Part shown: in pieces, positions 1-8,454 of the stretch | How positions within the stretch are numbered: the first letter of the stretch is position 1 | Layout of the letters: each line of letters starts with the position of its first letter | The notes under the pieces: generated by a model | Database searches by the model: none | Told to the model about the DNA's origin: nothing | The model's input: only the letters and a program-made list of their open reading frames with translations | Made by a program: the position numbers and the translations under genes | Assembly (NCBI RefSeq): GCF_012927115.1 | Contig: NZ_JABBFY010000001.1 | Coordinates: forward strand, 2,728,001-2,792,000 | From: Sphingomonas sp. G-3-2-10 | GTDB taxonomy: Bacteria > Pseudomonadota > Alphaproteobacteria > Sphingomonadales > Sphingomonadaceae | DNA length: 64,000 nt | Direction of reading: 5' to 3'

Positions 1-1
1 G

Positions 2-247
2 ATGGACACCACGACGCACATCGTGCCGCTGATGGTCGGCGATCCGGTGAAGGCGAAGAAGATCAGCGATATCCTGCTCGCCGAATATGGCGTGTACGTG
101 CAGCCGATCAATTATCCGACCGTGCCGCGCGGCACCGAGCGGCTTCGCTTCACCCCCGGCCCCGCGCATGACGAAGCGATGATGCGCGAGCTGACGCAGG
201 CGCTGGTCGAGATCTGGGGCCGGCTGGAACTGCGCCGCGCCGCATGA
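2..247 (+). CDS. hemA: 5-aminolevulinate synthase, C-terminal fragment (gene starts before the window)
   Basis: This is the last 81 residues of the PLP enzyme that condenses glycine and succinyl-CoA to 5-aminolevulinate, the first step of haem synthesis in alphaproteobacteria. The segment PTVPRGTERLRFTPGPAH is the conserved C-terminal signature of ALAS. The reading frame is open at the left edge, so the first Met seen here is internal. The stop overlaps the next start as ATGA, which suggests translational coupling to the DUF695 gene. Confidence 0.9.
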   Translation: MDTTTHIVPLMVGDPVKAKKISDILLAEYGVYVQPINYPTVPRGTERLRFTPGPAHDEAMMRELTQALVEIWGRLELRRAA

Positions 248-693
248 GCGCCGGCGCGCAGGAACCCTGGGCCTTCGCCATCGGCGAAAGCGACGAAGGC
301 CCGACCACGACGCGCATCCGCACTCGCGCGCCGGACGATGACGAGAAAGCGGACTTTCCCCGGCTGGTGATGATCCGCTGGGCGTTCGACTCCGATCAGC
401 CGCACATGCCCGAGGACGAGGATCTCGACTCGATGGCCGAGTTCGAAAACACGCTCGACGCCGCGATGGATGCGGGCGGATGGGGCAACCTCGCCGCCGT
501 GGTCACCCGCGACAAGACGCGCGAATGGCGGATCTACACGCCGGACTTCGACCGATTCCAGGATGGCCTCAACGATGCGCTGATGGGCCAGCCGCGCTAT
601 CCGCTGACCTTCGAACTGTTCGAGGATGCCGATTGGGACGGATACGATGTGATCGCATCCGCCCTCGATTGGAGCAAGCTGGGCAAGGCCTAG
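244..693 (+). CDS. DUF695 family protein
   Basis: This acidic soluble protein of 149 residues has no signal peptide or membrane segment. The central and C-terminal part (a G-G-W-G-N-L stretch, then TREWRIYTPD and YPLTFELFEDADWDGY) matches the pattern of DUF695 proteins, whose biochemical role is unknown. It overlaps hemA by four bases and is probably co-transcribed with it. Its TAG stop shares the CTAG tetramer with the stop of the convergent gene on the other strand, so the two ORFs overlap by four bases. Confidence 0.75.
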   Translation: MSAGAQEPWAFAIGESDEGPTTTRIRTRAPDDDEKADFPRLVMIRWAFDSDQPHMPEDEDLDSMAEFENTLDAAMDAGGWGNLAAVVTRDKTREWRIYTPDFDRFQDGLNDALMGQPRYPLTFELFEDADWDGYDVIASALDWSKLGKA

Positions 694-1211
694 GCCGGTT
701 CGGCCGTCCTCGCCGGCATGAAGCGCGGATTGCGCAGCAGCGCCGCCGACACCAGCGACACGAGCAGGCCCACCGGACCGATCTCGGTCAGCGTGATGAA
801 GAAGCGGAACAACGGATTGGCATAGCTGGTCGTGAAGAAGTCGCGCATCTCGGCGACTTCCTTCGCCGTCGCGCCGCCTTCCTGCATCATCTCGACCATC
901 TTTTGCCCGAACGCATCGATGCCGATGATCGAGAGCGTGAATTCCCACATCAGCGCATAGACGATCGCCGCGACCACGCTGATCGCGAGGCCCAGCCCGA
1001 GCGCGGGCAGGAAGCGGATCACGCCGCCCTGATCGACGTCGCGGCGGCGCTTGATCGCGAAGAACACGATACTCAGCCCGATCAGCATGGTGAGGTAGCC
1101 GATCGCCATGCCGAGGTTCATCGAAACCTCGACGGCGCCGACGCACATCAGGCAGCCCCAGATCGCCGCGAACCCGCCGGCGATCAGGCCGGAAATCAAA
1201 ATCGTCTTCAT
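690..1211 (-). CDS. DUF4199-type membrane protein
   Basis: The protein has 173 residues with about four hydrophobic helices: residues 1-24, 30-52, 65-90, and one near the C-terminus. The layout (two N-terminal helices, a charged RRRD loop, a third helix, a soluble stretch, a last helix) fits DUF4199. The ATG at 1211 is chosen because AAGGGGAAAG lies just upstream. It is 87 bases downstream of a membrane LuxR regulator on the same strand, and the two are probably co-expressed. Function unknown. Confidence 0.7.
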   Translation of the reverse strand: MKTILISGLIAGGFAAIWGCLMCVGAVEVSMNLGMAIGYLTMLIGLSIVFFAIKRRRDVDQGGVIRFLPALGLGLAISVVAAIVYALMWEFTLSIIGIDAFGQKMVEMMQEGGATAKEVAEMRDFFTTSYANPLFRFFITLTEIGPVGLLVSLVSAALLRNPRFMPARTAEPA

Positions 1212-1298
1212 GGTCTTTCCCCTTGCATCAGATTGCGCCCCGATCAGGCGCACGGCAAGCGGATCGGGCAATCGCCCGAACGGGTGATTTTCGCGAGT

Positions 1299-1709
1299 TC
1301 AGCGCAGGATGCCGAGTTCCCGCGCGCGGGCGATGGCGTCGGTCCGCCGCTTCGCTTCGAGCTTTTCGAACAGGCGGGCGATGTGCGTCTTCACCGTGTT
1401 TGGCGAGATACCCAGCGCCGCCGCGATCTCGCCGTTCGACTTGCCCGCGGCAATCTGGTTCAGCACGTCGAGTTCGCGAGCGCTGATGCCGAGCGCCGCC
1501 AGCGCCTCCGGATTGCCGTCGAACGGCGCAGGCCGAGGCGCGGCCATGCGCATTCCCGCGAACAGTCCGGCAGCGAGAAAGGCCGCGGCGATCAGGAAGA
1601 TGTAGATATCCCCCGCATGGGTGCGGGTCAGCCGCTGATAATCGAGCCATTGCAGCGCGAGCGTTCCCGCCGCCAGCAGCACGCCATAACCGATCACCCG
1701 CCGCCACAT
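1299..1709 (-). CDS. Membrane-anchored LuxR-type HTH regulator
   Basis: The 136 residues comprise two predicted membrane helices (about 5-22 and 37-53) followed by a C-terminal GerE/LuxR helix-turn-helix (about 72-136) carrying ISARELDVLNQIAAGKSN and NTVKTHIARLFEKL. It has no receiver or autoinducer domain, so any signal would have to come through the membrane part or a partner. A GTGAGG site precedes the ATG. It begins 23 bases after btaB, so it may be the third gene of the btaA-btaB transcript. DUF4199 follows it. Confidence 0.75.
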   Translation of the reverse strand: MWRRVIGYGVLLAAGTLALQWLDYQRLTRTHAGDIYIFLIAAAFLAAGLFAGMRMAAPRPAPFDGNPEALAALGISARELDVLNQIAAGKSNGEIAAALGISPNTVKTHIARLFEKLEAKRRTDAIARARELGILR

Positions 1710-1732
1710 GGCCTCACGCTAACATGCGCGAG

Positions 1733-2392
1733 TCAGCGTGTCAGCGCCGCGCTCCACGCATAGCCGCGCAGCAGCGGCGTGAAGTACAGCGACAGCGCCT
1801 GCTCCTCCGCCACGCGTGTCAGCACCGCGGGCAGTTCGCGTCGGGGATAGACGTGGAAGTCGTTGAGCGATTTGAAGTGGAGCCGCTTCGCCAGTGCGGG
1901 AAGCCGCTCATACTGGCCGAAATCGACGATATGCAGGCTGCCCCCCCGCGCGAGACTGGCCGCGCCCCGCTCGATCGCTTCAACCCAGGGCGGGATCATC
2001 GACAGGGTGTAGCTCATGAATATGCGGTCGACCTGCGCCAGCCCGAACAGGTGCTCGACATCGAATGCCCCTGCATCGCCCTGTGCCAGCGTGATCCGGT
2101 CCGACAGGCCATGTTTCGCCACCGATTTGCGCGCGGTCTCCAGCATGGCTTCGCTGATATCGAAGCCGAAGAAGCGCGCCTCGGGCCAGCGCTTCGCCGC
2201 GAGGATCAGGTTGCGCGCGGTGCCGCAACCGACTTCGAGCACCGTGCCGCCGGGCAGCGGGGCCAGCTCGCGGATCAGCCGGTCGCGGCCAAGCAGATAG
2301 AATTTGCGGGTGAAGTCGTAGAAGTGGCGATGGAGGCCATAGGTCGCGTCCATCAGCCCCTTCTGGTCCGCGCCCGCCGCCGCCGTGCTCAT
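1733..2392 (-). CDS. btaB: Betaine-lipid N-methyltransferase BtaB
   Basis: This is a class I SAM-dependent methyltransferase of 219 residues. Motif I is LEVGCGTARN (about 52-61), followed by FGFDISEAML. In the known pathway BtaB adds three methyl groups to diacylglyceryl-homoserine, giving the phosphorus-free betaine lipid DGTS. The assignment rests on its position: it overlaps btaA by ATGA. On sequence alone it could be any small-molecule methyltransferase. Confidence 0.85.
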   Translation of the reverse strand: MSTAAAGADQKGLMDATYGLHRHFYDFTRKFYLLGRDRLIRELAPLPGGTVLEVGCGTARNLILAAKRWPEARFFGFDISEAMLETARKSVAKHGLSDRITLAQGDAGAFDVEHLFGLAQVDRIFMSYTLSMIPPWVEAIERGAASLARGGSLHIVDFGQYERLPALAKRLHFKSLNDFHVYPRRELPAVLTRVAEEQALSLYFTPLLRGYAWSAALTR

Positions 2393-3633
2393 TCGTGCGG
2401 CTTCAGCGTGTACATGTGGATCGCGCCATAGACCGACGAGCGGTCGCGGGCGTTGAGATCGTCGAGCCGGTCCTGCGGCGCGCGGATCCACTGGGCCATC
2501 AGATCGTCGGGGATATGACCGGGGACGACATCGGGCGCGGCGGCGGTGCGATAGAGGACGCGCGCGCCGGGCTTCGCGGTACGAGTGACTTCGCTCCATA
2601 GCCGGGTGAGCTGATCGTCGGTCATCCAGTCCTGCGCATCGAGGAACAGATACCTGTCGAGCGACTGGGCGGGCATCGACTCCAGATAGTCGCACATATT
2701 GGCGTGGCGAATCTCGACCCGCCCGGCGCGGTCGCGGACATCTTCATGGTTCGCGGCCTTAAGATAGGGCGGCAGCGGCGCGCCGTCATGCTTGCCGTAC
2801 GCGCGGCCGAACGCCTGCCAGGCGTAGAAATTGTCATTGATGTCGAAATCGCAGGCCAGCTTCTCCAGCCGCACCTTCAGCGCACCGGTGATGCCGCGAT
2901 TGTCGTCGATCTTGAGCAGGTCGTACTGCGCCGGCGGAATGCCGAAGCCGAACAAAGCCGCGGGCTGATCGACCAGCCAGCGAAGCAATTTCTTGTCGAA
3001 GATCGGCGCGAGCCGCTCGTCGAAGATGCGACGCTGATCGGCCATGTCCTTGGCCGCGAGGATCTCCTTCGGATCGATCCGGTAGAATTTCGCCAGAAGA
3101 TGGACGAACCCGATCAGATTGCCGAGCAGCCCGCGCTTGTAGAGACCCGTACGGAAGCCCGAGATGCGGCGGCGGCCCGAAAGGTCGCGGCTTTCCCAAT
3201 AGGTGCGGGTCTTCGCATCGAGATGCGGGCGCAGGACGCGCTTGTACGCCTCGATATTCTCCGCGCTGTCGGCATGGCCGAAGAAGCGGTGGAAGCTGGC
3301 ATGATCGGGCAGATGCTGCGCCGCCGCCTTCTTCAGGTTGTTGAGCGCGATATGCGCAGGATTGAGATCGACCGCGGTGACCGCCTTGGGGTTCGCGGTC
3401 AGGTACGAGAAGACGTTGCACCCGCCAGAGGCGATCGTGACGACATGATGGTCCGGCCCGATCTCCAGCGCTTCCATGTCGATGACCGGGTCTTCCCAGA
3501 TCTGGGCATAGACGAGGCCCCGGAAGGCGAAGGTGAAAGCGCGTTCGAGCACGCCTTCCTTGGTGAGATGTTCGTGACGGTGGACGGCGCCGCGTACGGC
3601 TCCGTTCTTCGGAGCCTTTGCAATCGAACCCAT
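2389..3633 (-). CDS. btaA: S-adenosylmethionine:diacylglycerol 3-amino-3-carboxypropyltransferase BtaA (DUF3419)
   Basis: BtaA transfers the 3-amino-3-carboxypropyl group of SAM to diacylglycerol, the first step of betaine-lipid synthesis. The 414-residue protein has the DUF3419 pattern: RGLVYAQIWEDPVIDMEAL near residue 45, then IASGGCNVFSYL and VDLNPAHIALNN (SAM site), and a C-terminal FLDAQDWM. The ATG at 3633 is preferred because GTGAGG sits six bases upstream. A longer frame starting at 3663 has no such site. A 10-bp inverted repeat lies just upstream. Confidence 0.92.
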   Translation of the reverse strand: MGSIAKAPKNGAVRGAVHRHEHLTKEGVLERAFTFAFRGLVYAQIWEDPVIDMEALEIGPDHHVVTIASGGCNVFSYLTANPKAVTAVDLNPAHIALNNLKKAAAQHLPDHASFHRFFGHADSAENIEAYKRVLRPHLDAKTRTYWESRDLSGRRRISGFRTGLYKRGLLGNLIGFVHLLAKFYRIDPKEILAAKDMADQRRIFDERLAPIFDKKLLRWLVDQPAALFGFGIPPAQYDLLKIDDNRGITGALKVRLEKLACDFDINDNFYAWQAFGRAYGKHDGAPLPPYLKAANHEDVRDRAGRVEIRHANMCDYLESMPAQSLDRYLFLDAQDWMTDDQLTRLWSEVTRTAKPGARVLYRTAAAPDVVPGHIPDDLMAQWIRAPQDRLDDLNARDRSSVYGAIHMYTLKPHE

Positions 3634-3653
3634 GTCTGGCCTCACAGGGTAGT

Positions 3654-3682
3654 GCCCGCGCAATATGCCGGCTTGCGCGGGC
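3654..3682. promoter_or_regulatory. Perfect 10-bp inverted repeat upstream of btaA
   Basis: GCCCGCGCAA (3654-3663) and TTGCGCGGGC (3673-3682) are perfect inverted arms around a 9-base loop. They lie about 20 bases upstream of the btaA ATG on the leader side. It could be an operator or an mRNA hairpin; the sequence does not decide which. Confidence 0.5.
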
Positions 3683-3743
3683 CCTAGGCCGCGGGTGTGA
3701 CAGCGTGTTTGCGTTGCCGTGGCGCCCGGGTTTCAACCGCGCG

Positions 3744-4310
3744 TCATTCCCGAGGCACGCCGGCCGCCTCCGGCCAGTTCGTATCGCCAAGGCGTGTCAG
3801 CTCCATCCGGAAGAAACGGCGCGGCGGCGCATTCGGCGCCACATAGTCGCCCACTTCGACCCAAGTCGTCGGCGTGATCGTGGCGGTATAGCGGATCACT
3901 GCCGGACCGGCCGGAATCTCCCAGACGAAGCCGGTGTCGCTGGGCCAGACCGGGAACTTGCCCGAGCGGCCCTGTGCGTTGCTGGTCAGCCAGTATTTCT
4001 GCGTCGCCGGGTCATAGGAGATCACGCCGAAGGCATGGAACGAGACCTTGCCATCAGCCTCGTAACCCTTGCCCTCGATCACCGTCAGCGTGCCGTCGAG
4101 AAAGGTCCCGATCCGCTCGGTCTGGGTAATACGATGCTCGGGCGCGCCCGCCTGTTGCGAGACCGCAGTGCCGCGCCACACGCCGCGCATCGGCGCGAGC
4201 TTCGTCATCGCGGCCTGCTGTGCAGCGATCGCCGCGGTGTCGGCTCCTTGCGCAAGCGCCGCCCCGGGCAGCGCGATCGAGAGGGCAAGGGCGGGCAGCA
4301 GATATTTCAT
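3744..4310 (-). CDS. Secreted DUF1579-like protein
   Basis: The 188-residue protein has a clear Sec signal peptide (residues 1-20, ending ALAQG). The mature part has LAPMRGVWRG near the start followed by alternating beta strands. This resembles DUF1579-type lipocalin-like barrels, whose ligands are mostly unknown. It is divergent from a membrane LytTR gene with only 54 bases between the two starts, so the LytTR protein may regulate it. Function not established. Confidence 0.65.
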   Translation of the reverse strand: MKYLLPALALSIALPGAALAQGADTAAIAAQQAAMTKLAPMRGVWRGTAVSQQAGAPEHRITQTERIGTFLDGTLTVIEGKGYEADGKVSFHAFGVISYDPATQKYWLTSNAQGRSGKFPVWPSDTGFVWEIPAGPAVIRYTATITPTTWVEVGDYVAPNAPPRRFFRMELTRLGDTNWPEAAGVPRE

Positions 4311-4364
4311 GCGTCATTCTCCGGTGATTGCTCGGCTGGGCGCGGCGTGGCAGCCTCTGCGGCG

Positions 4365-5186
4365 ATGCCCCCTGCCCGGTCCTCCCCGCTTCGCGCCGAT
4401 CGCGCGCTCTGGAACAAGTCCGGTTTCGCGAAGCGTGCGCTGGCCTTCGTGAAACGCGCACCGGGGTTTCCCGCTCTGTGGATCGGCAGCGCAGCGGCAT
4501 GGGGGATCATGACCGTCACCGGCGGCTTCGGCACGATCAAGATGCCGCTGGGCCAGCGCACCCTGTTCTGGCTGCTGCTGATGGGGTGGAGCGCGATCAA
4601 GTGGCAGCTCTGGTTCCTCGCCACCGTGCGCAAGCCGCGCGACTGGCTGGCGGCGGGGCTGGGCGGCGCGGTGCTGCTCAGCCTGCCGCTGCCGCTGGAA
4701 ATCGAATGGTGCGCCCGCGCTGTCGGGATCGATGCGGAAGGCCCGAACCTGTGGGGCACCTGGGGCCGGGCGCTGGCGATCGGCGGCGTCATCGCCTTTG
4801 CGATCACGCTGATGATGGCGGCGACAGGGAAGCTGTTTCCGCGCCGCATCGCCGCACCAGACAACGGCCTGCTCGCCCGCGCGCGCGTCACGGCGGAAAC
4901 GCTCGCGTCGATCGAGGCGGAGGATCATTATTGCCGCGTCCGCCGCACCGATGGCAGCAACGCGCTGATCCACTATCGCTTCGGCGACGCGCTGGCCGAG
5001 GTGGGCGAACTGGATGGCGCGCAGGTGCATCGCGGCGCATGGGTTGCGGCGAGCGCTGTCACCGGCGCCGAGCGCGACGGACGCCGCTGGCTGCTGGTCC
5101 TGTCGGACGGAACGAAGGTCGCAGTCAGCGCGACCTATCTGGGAGACGCCAGGGCGCGCGGATGGCTCCGCGCGCCGCTGGCCTAG
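4365..5186 (+). CDS. Membrane protein with C-terminal LytTR DNA-binding domain
   Basis: The N-terminal half has four hydrophobic segments (roughly residues 35-55, 65-85, 93-112, 128-150). The last 95 residues form a LytTR domain: ETLASIEAEDHYCRVRRTDG, then GAQVHRGAWVAASAV, then LVLSDGTKVAVSATY. It probably binds DNA directly from the membrane, as known for integral-membrane LytTR regulators. No good ribosome site precedes the ATG at 4365, and a GTG at 4347 in the same frame is an alternative start. A likely target is the divergent secreted protein. Confidence 0.75.
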   Translation: MPPARSSPLRADRALWNKSGFAKRALAFVKRAPGFPALWIGSAAAWGIMTVTGGFGTIKMPLGQRTLFWLLLMGWSAIKWQLWFLATVRKPRDWLAAGLGGAVLLSLPLPLEIEWCARAVGIDAEGPNLWGTWGRALAIGGVIAFAITLMMAATGKLFPRRIAAPDNGLLARARVTAETLASIEAEDHYCRVRRTDGSNALIHYRFGDALAEVGELDGAQVHRGAWVAASAVTGAERDGRRWLLVLSDGTKVAVSATYLGDARARGWLRAPLA

Positions 5187-5189
5187 AAA

Positions 5190-5411
5190 CTACTCGACCG
5201 CGTTCTCAATCGCGTTGCCGACCTTGTCCATGCGATTGCCGACATCATCGGTAGCGTTGTCGATCGTGGTGATTGCATCATCAGCGGCGTTGCCCAGCGT
5301 GTCGCCGACCGAATCAGCGGTGTTGCCGAGCTCAGCGGCCGTATTCTCCGCATTCGAGCAGGCTGCGAGCAGTCCAAGCGGCAGGGCGAGGACAAGGATC
5401 GATTTGCGCAT
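5190..5411 (-). CDS. Small lipoprotein with Gly-Asn helical repeats
   Basis: The 73-residue protein has a type II signal peptide with lipobox LLAAC. The mature part is almost entirely made of short repeats such as ELGNTADSVGDTLGNAADD, with Gly-Asn about every 11 residues, probably a long amphipathic helix. The ATG at 5411 is chosen because GGAG lies six bases upstream. A second lipoprotein with the same repeat type lies just upstream on the same strand. No function recognised; entericidin-like small lipoproteins are the nearest analogy. Confidence 0.75.
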   Translation of the reverse strand: MRKSILVLALPLGLLAACSNAENTAAELGNTADSVGDTLGNAADDAITTIDNATDDVGNRMDKVGNAIENAVE

Positions 5412-5490
5412 AAGGGTCTCCATGACGCCTTGATTCCGGGGCGAAACGATCCAGCCAGGCGGCCGTTCCGCCCCCGAACCATTCCGCGCG

Positions 5491-5961
5491 TCAGTCGCGG
5501 CAATAACCTTCGCCATCCTTCACCTTCAGACAGTCCTTCTTGCCCGCGAGATATTTGAGACCCGTCGCGTCACCGTCCGAAGCGCGCAATTCATGCTTGC
5601 CGTCGGGCCGGGTGAAGGAAATGCCGTCGCCCGTAGCAGCGCCATCGAACTTGCCCTTGTCGTCGAGCGTATATTGCATCTCCAGCGTATAGGCACCGTC
5701 CGCCGCGCCCTTCGACACGACCAGATAGGTGCCTTCGACACCGGTCCAGCGGCCGACCCACGAATCCCGCGACGGCGGCAGGATGGTCACGGCGTTGCCG
5801 GCGTCCTCCAGCACATTGCCCGCGCCTTCGATGATGTCCGCCGCGCCGTTGCCGATTTCGGCGCCCGCATTCTCGGCGGCATTGCCGACCGCCGCGCGAT
5901 CCGCTGCGTTGCATCCGGCAAGCACCAGCGCCAGCGACGCCGTCATCAAAAATCCACGCAT
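5491..5961 (-). CDS. Lipoprotein with Gly-Asn helical repeats and a C-terminal beta domain
   Basis: The protein has 156 residues. It starts with MRGFLMTASLALVLAGC (lipobox LAGC), then a Gly-Asn repeat stretch to about residue 58 (AVGNAAENAGAEIGNGAAD), like the downstream lipoprotein. A domain of about 95 residues follows, with WVGRWTGVEGTYLVVSKG, DGISFTRPDGKHELRA and two C-terminal Cys (KKDCLKVKDGEGYC), perhaps disulfide-linked. GGAGA precedes the ATG. Function unknown. It is 79 bases upstream of the small repeat lipoprotein and may share its transcript. Confidence 0.75.
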   Translation of the reverse strand: MRGFLMTASLALVLAGCNAADRAAVGNAAENAGAEIGNGAADIIEGAGNVLEDAGNAVTILPPSRDSWVGRWTGVEGTYLVVSKGAADGAYTLEMQYTLDDKGKFDGAATGDGISFTRPDGKHELRASDGDATGLKYLAGKKDCLKVKDGEGYCRD

Positions 5962-6025
5962 TTCGGTCTCCAAAATCTCTTGTCGCGACTAGCCAGCATC
6001 GCCCGTCCCGCGTAGAGGGCGCGCC

Positions 6026-6478
6026 ATGTCGCACCGCATCGCCATCGCATCGGATCATGCCGCCTACGCCATGAAGTCCGAACTCGCCGATTGGTTGCGT
6101 GAAATCGGTCATGATGTGATCGATCTCGGCACCAATGGACCCGAAAGCGTCGATTATCCCGACTATGGCTATCGCGTCGGCAAGGCCATTGCCGATCGCA
6201 CCGCCGATTTCGGCGTCGCCATCTGCGGATCGGGGATCGGCATCTCGATCGCGGTAAACCGCGTGCCCCAGGCCCGCTGCGCGCTGGTTTCCGAGCCGCT
6301 CTCGGCGCGCCTCGCGCGCAACCATAACGATGCGAACGTCATCGCGCTGGGCGCGCGGCTGATCGGGATCGAGATGGCCAAGGCGTGCATCGTGACCTTC
6401 CTCAATTCCACCTTCGACGGCGGCCGCCATCAGGGCCGCGTCGACAAGCTGACCAACCCCGAAAGGAACCCGGCATGA
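6026..6478 (+). CDS. rpiB: Ribose-5-phosphate isomerase B
   Basis: This RpiB/LacAB family member of 150 residues interconverts ribose 5-phosphate and ribulose 5-phosphate in the pentose phosphate pathway. [11 protein letters not shown] at the N-terminus and [15 protein letters not shown], with the catalytic Cys67, are the family signatures. [14 protein letters not shown] completes the phosphate site. The stop overlaps the glyA start as ATGA, so the two genes are coupled. Confidence 0.93.
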   Translation: MSHRIAIASDHAAYAMKSELADWLREIGHDVIDLGTNGPESVDYPDYGYRVGKAIADRTADFGVAICGSGIGISIAVNRVPQARCALVSEPLSARLARNHNDANVIALGARLIGIEMAKACIVTFLNSTFDGGRHQGRVDKLTNPERNPA

Positions 6479-7785
6479 GCACCAACCCGCAAACGGCTGG
6501 CCTTCGGGGCGAAGGCTTTTTCACCCGGTCTCTGGCCGATGCCGATCCGGCAGTCTTCGCGGGCGTCGCCCATGAGCTGGAGCGCGAGCAGCACCAGATC
6601 GAGCTGATCGCGTCGGAGAATATCGTCTCCAAGGCAGTGCTCGAAGCGCAGGGCTCGGTGTTCACCAACAAGTACGCCGAAGGCTATCCGGGCAAGCGCT
6701 ACTATCAGGGCTGCCACCCGTCGGACGAAGTCGAGCAGCTGGCGATCGATCGCGCGAAGCAGCTGTTCGGCTGCGACTTTGCCAACGTCCAGCCGCATTC
6801 GGGCGCGCAGGCGAATGGCGCGGTGATGCTGGCGCTGACCAAGCCCGGCGACACGATCATGGGCCTCAGCCTCGATTCGGGCGGCCACCTGACCCACGGC
6901 GCCAAGGCGGCGATGTCGGGCAAATGGTTCAACGCGATCCAATATGGCGTCGATCCGGTGTCGCACCTGATCGATTTCGATCAGGTCGCCAGCCTGGCGC
7001 GCGAGCATAAGCCCAAGCTGATCATCGCCGGCGGTTCGGCCTATCCGCGCATCATCGATTTCGCGAAGTTCCGCGCGATCGCGGACGAAGTCGGCGCGAT
7101 CTTCATGGTCGATATGGCGCACTTCGCGGGCCTCGTCGCAGGCGGCGTGCATCCGACGCCGTTCGGCCACGCCCATGTCGTGACCACCACCACCCACAAG
7201 ACTCTGCGCGGCCCGCGCGGCGGCGCCGTGTTCACCAACGACGAAGCGATCGCGAAGAAGATCAACTCGGCGGTGTTCCCGGGGCTTCAGGGCGGCCCGC
7301 TGATGCACGTCATTGCCGCCAAGGCGGTCGCGTTCGGCGAAGCGCTGCAGCCCGACTTCAAGTCGTACGCCGCGGCGATCGTCGAAAATGCCAAGGTGCT
7401 GGCGGCGACGCTGAAGGAGCGCGGCGCGGAAGTCGTCTCGGGCGGCACCGACACGCATCTTGCGCTGATCGACCTCACTCCGCTGGGCGTGACCGGCAAG
7501 GACGCCGACGAAGCGCTGGAGCGCGCGGCGATCACCTGCAACAAGAACGGCATCCCCAACGATCCGCTGCCCCCGGTCAAGACCAGCGGCATCCGCGTCG
7601 GCTCGCCGGCCGGAACCACCCGCGGCTTCGGCCCCGCCGAGTTCCGCGAGATCGGCAACATGGTCGCCGACGTGCTCGACGGTCTCAAGAAAAATGGTGA
7701 ACAGGGCGACGCGCAGATCGAAGCCAATGTCCGCGAGCGCGTTCGTGCGCTATGTGAGCGCTTCCCGATCTATCCGGAGGCATAA
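6475..7785 (+). CDS. glyA: Serine hydroxymethyltransferase
   Basis: This PLP enzyme converts serine and tetrahydrofolate to glycine and methylene-THF. At 436 residues it has normal length. It carries [25 protein letters not shown] and the PLP lysine K242 within [15 protein letters not shown]. The ATG at 6475 overlaps the rpiB stop and has AAAGGA upstream. It heads a chain with a small membrane protein, nrdR and a tRNA methyltransferase; glyA next to nrdR is a common bacterial arrangement. Confidence 0.97.
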   Translation: MSTNPQTAGLRGEGFFTRSLADADPAVFAGVAHELEREQHQIELIASENIVSKAVLEAQGSVFTNKYAEGYPGKRYYQGCHPSDEVEQLAIDRAKQLFGCDFANVQPHSGAQANGAVMLALTKPGDTIMGLSLDSGGHLTHGAKAAMSGKWFNAIQYGVDPVSHLIDFDQVASLAREHKPKLIIAGGSAYPRIIDFAKFRAIADEVGAIFMVDMAHFAGLVAGGVHPTPFGHAHVVTTTTHKTLRGPRGGAVFTNDEAIAKKINSAVFPGLQGGPLMHVIAAKAVAFGEALQPDFKSYAAAIVENAKVLAATLKERGAEVVSGGTDTHLALIDLTPLGVTGKDADEALERAAITCNKNGIPNDPLPPVKTSGIRVGSPAGTTRGFGPAEFREIGNMVADVLDGLKKNGEQGDAQIEANVRERVRALCERFPIYPEA

Positions 7786-7989
7786 ATGTCCAGCACCGAC
7801 GACGCCATCGCAGCAGCCCGTGCATCCATCGCCCGCTCGCGCGCACCCGCGCCGGCAAAGGGATCGATGAGCGATACGCTGGTTGCCGGGGCGGCGATCG
7901 GTGCGGTGGTCTCCCTTCCCCTGACCGGCGTCGGTCTTGTCGCTGGCGCGATCGTCGGCGCGGGCGTCGCGGCACTCTCGAAAGATTGA
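7786..7989 (+). CDS. Small glycine-rich membrane protein between glyA and nrdR
   Basis: The 67-residue protein has a polar N-terminal third (Asp, Ala, Ser, Arg) and a Gly/Ala/Val-rich hydrophobic stretch (about residues 30-62) that could form one long or two short membrane helices. The ATG directly follows the glyA TAA, and CCGGAGG at the end of glyA gives a good ribosome site. Its place inside the glyA-nrdR gap makes it likely to be a real gene. Function unknown. Confidence 0.65.
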   Translation: MSSTDDAIAAARASIARSRAPAPAKGSMSDTLVAGAAIGAVVSLPLTGVGLVAGAIVGAGVAALSKD

Positions 7990-7992
7990 TTT

Positions 7993-8454
7993 TTGCGCTG
8001 TCCTTTCTGCGGCAATGAAGACTCCCAGGTAAAGGACAGCCGTCCGACCGAGGATGGCGCAGCCATCCGGCGGCGGCGTCAGTGCGAGGCTTGCGCGGCG
8101 CGTTTCACCACGTTCGAGCGCATCCAGCTGCGCGAACTGACCGTGCTCAAGAGCGAAGACAAGCGCGAGCCGTTCGAGCGCGACAAGCTGGTCCGCTCGG
8201 TCTCGATCGCGGTGCGCAAGCGGCCGATCACCGCGGCACAGGTCGAGAAGCTGGTTTCGGGCATCCAGCGCCAGCTCGAGACGCTGGGCGACAGCGAAAT
8301 CCCCTCCCAGCATATCGGGCAACTGGTGATGGAAGGGCTCAAGGGCCTCGATCCCGTCGCCTATATCCGCTTCGCCAGCGTCTATAAGGACTTCACCGAG
8401 GCAAAGGACTTCGAGGAGTTCGCCGGCAACGTCACCGAGGCGGGCAAGGAATGA
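7993..8454 (+). CDS. nrdR: Transcriptional repressor NrdR
   Basis: NrdR is a zinc-ribbon and ATP-cone repressor of ribonucleotide reductase genes. The zinc site is CPFC (Cys3, Cys6) with CEAC (Cys31, Cys34). The ATP cone begins near [18 protein letters not shown] and extends to about residue 140. The start codon is TTG; no ATG fits, because the zinc ribbon begins two residues later. It lies only three bases after the preceding stop, and its own stop overlaps the next gene as ATGA. Confidence 0.95.
   Translation: MRCPFCGNEDSQVKDSRPTEDGAAIRRRRQCEACAARFTTFERIQLRELTVLKSEDKREPFERDKLVRSVSIAVRKRPITAAQVEKLVSGIQRQLETLGDSEIPSQHIGQLVMEGLKGLDPVAYIRFASVYKDFTEAKDFEEFAGNVTEAGKE

Noticed and set aside
3691-3710. 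CTGTCAC on the minus strand upstream of btaA as a Pho box
   Set aside because: Only one half-site is present; the next 11-base repeat does not match, so PhoB control is not supported from this sequence.
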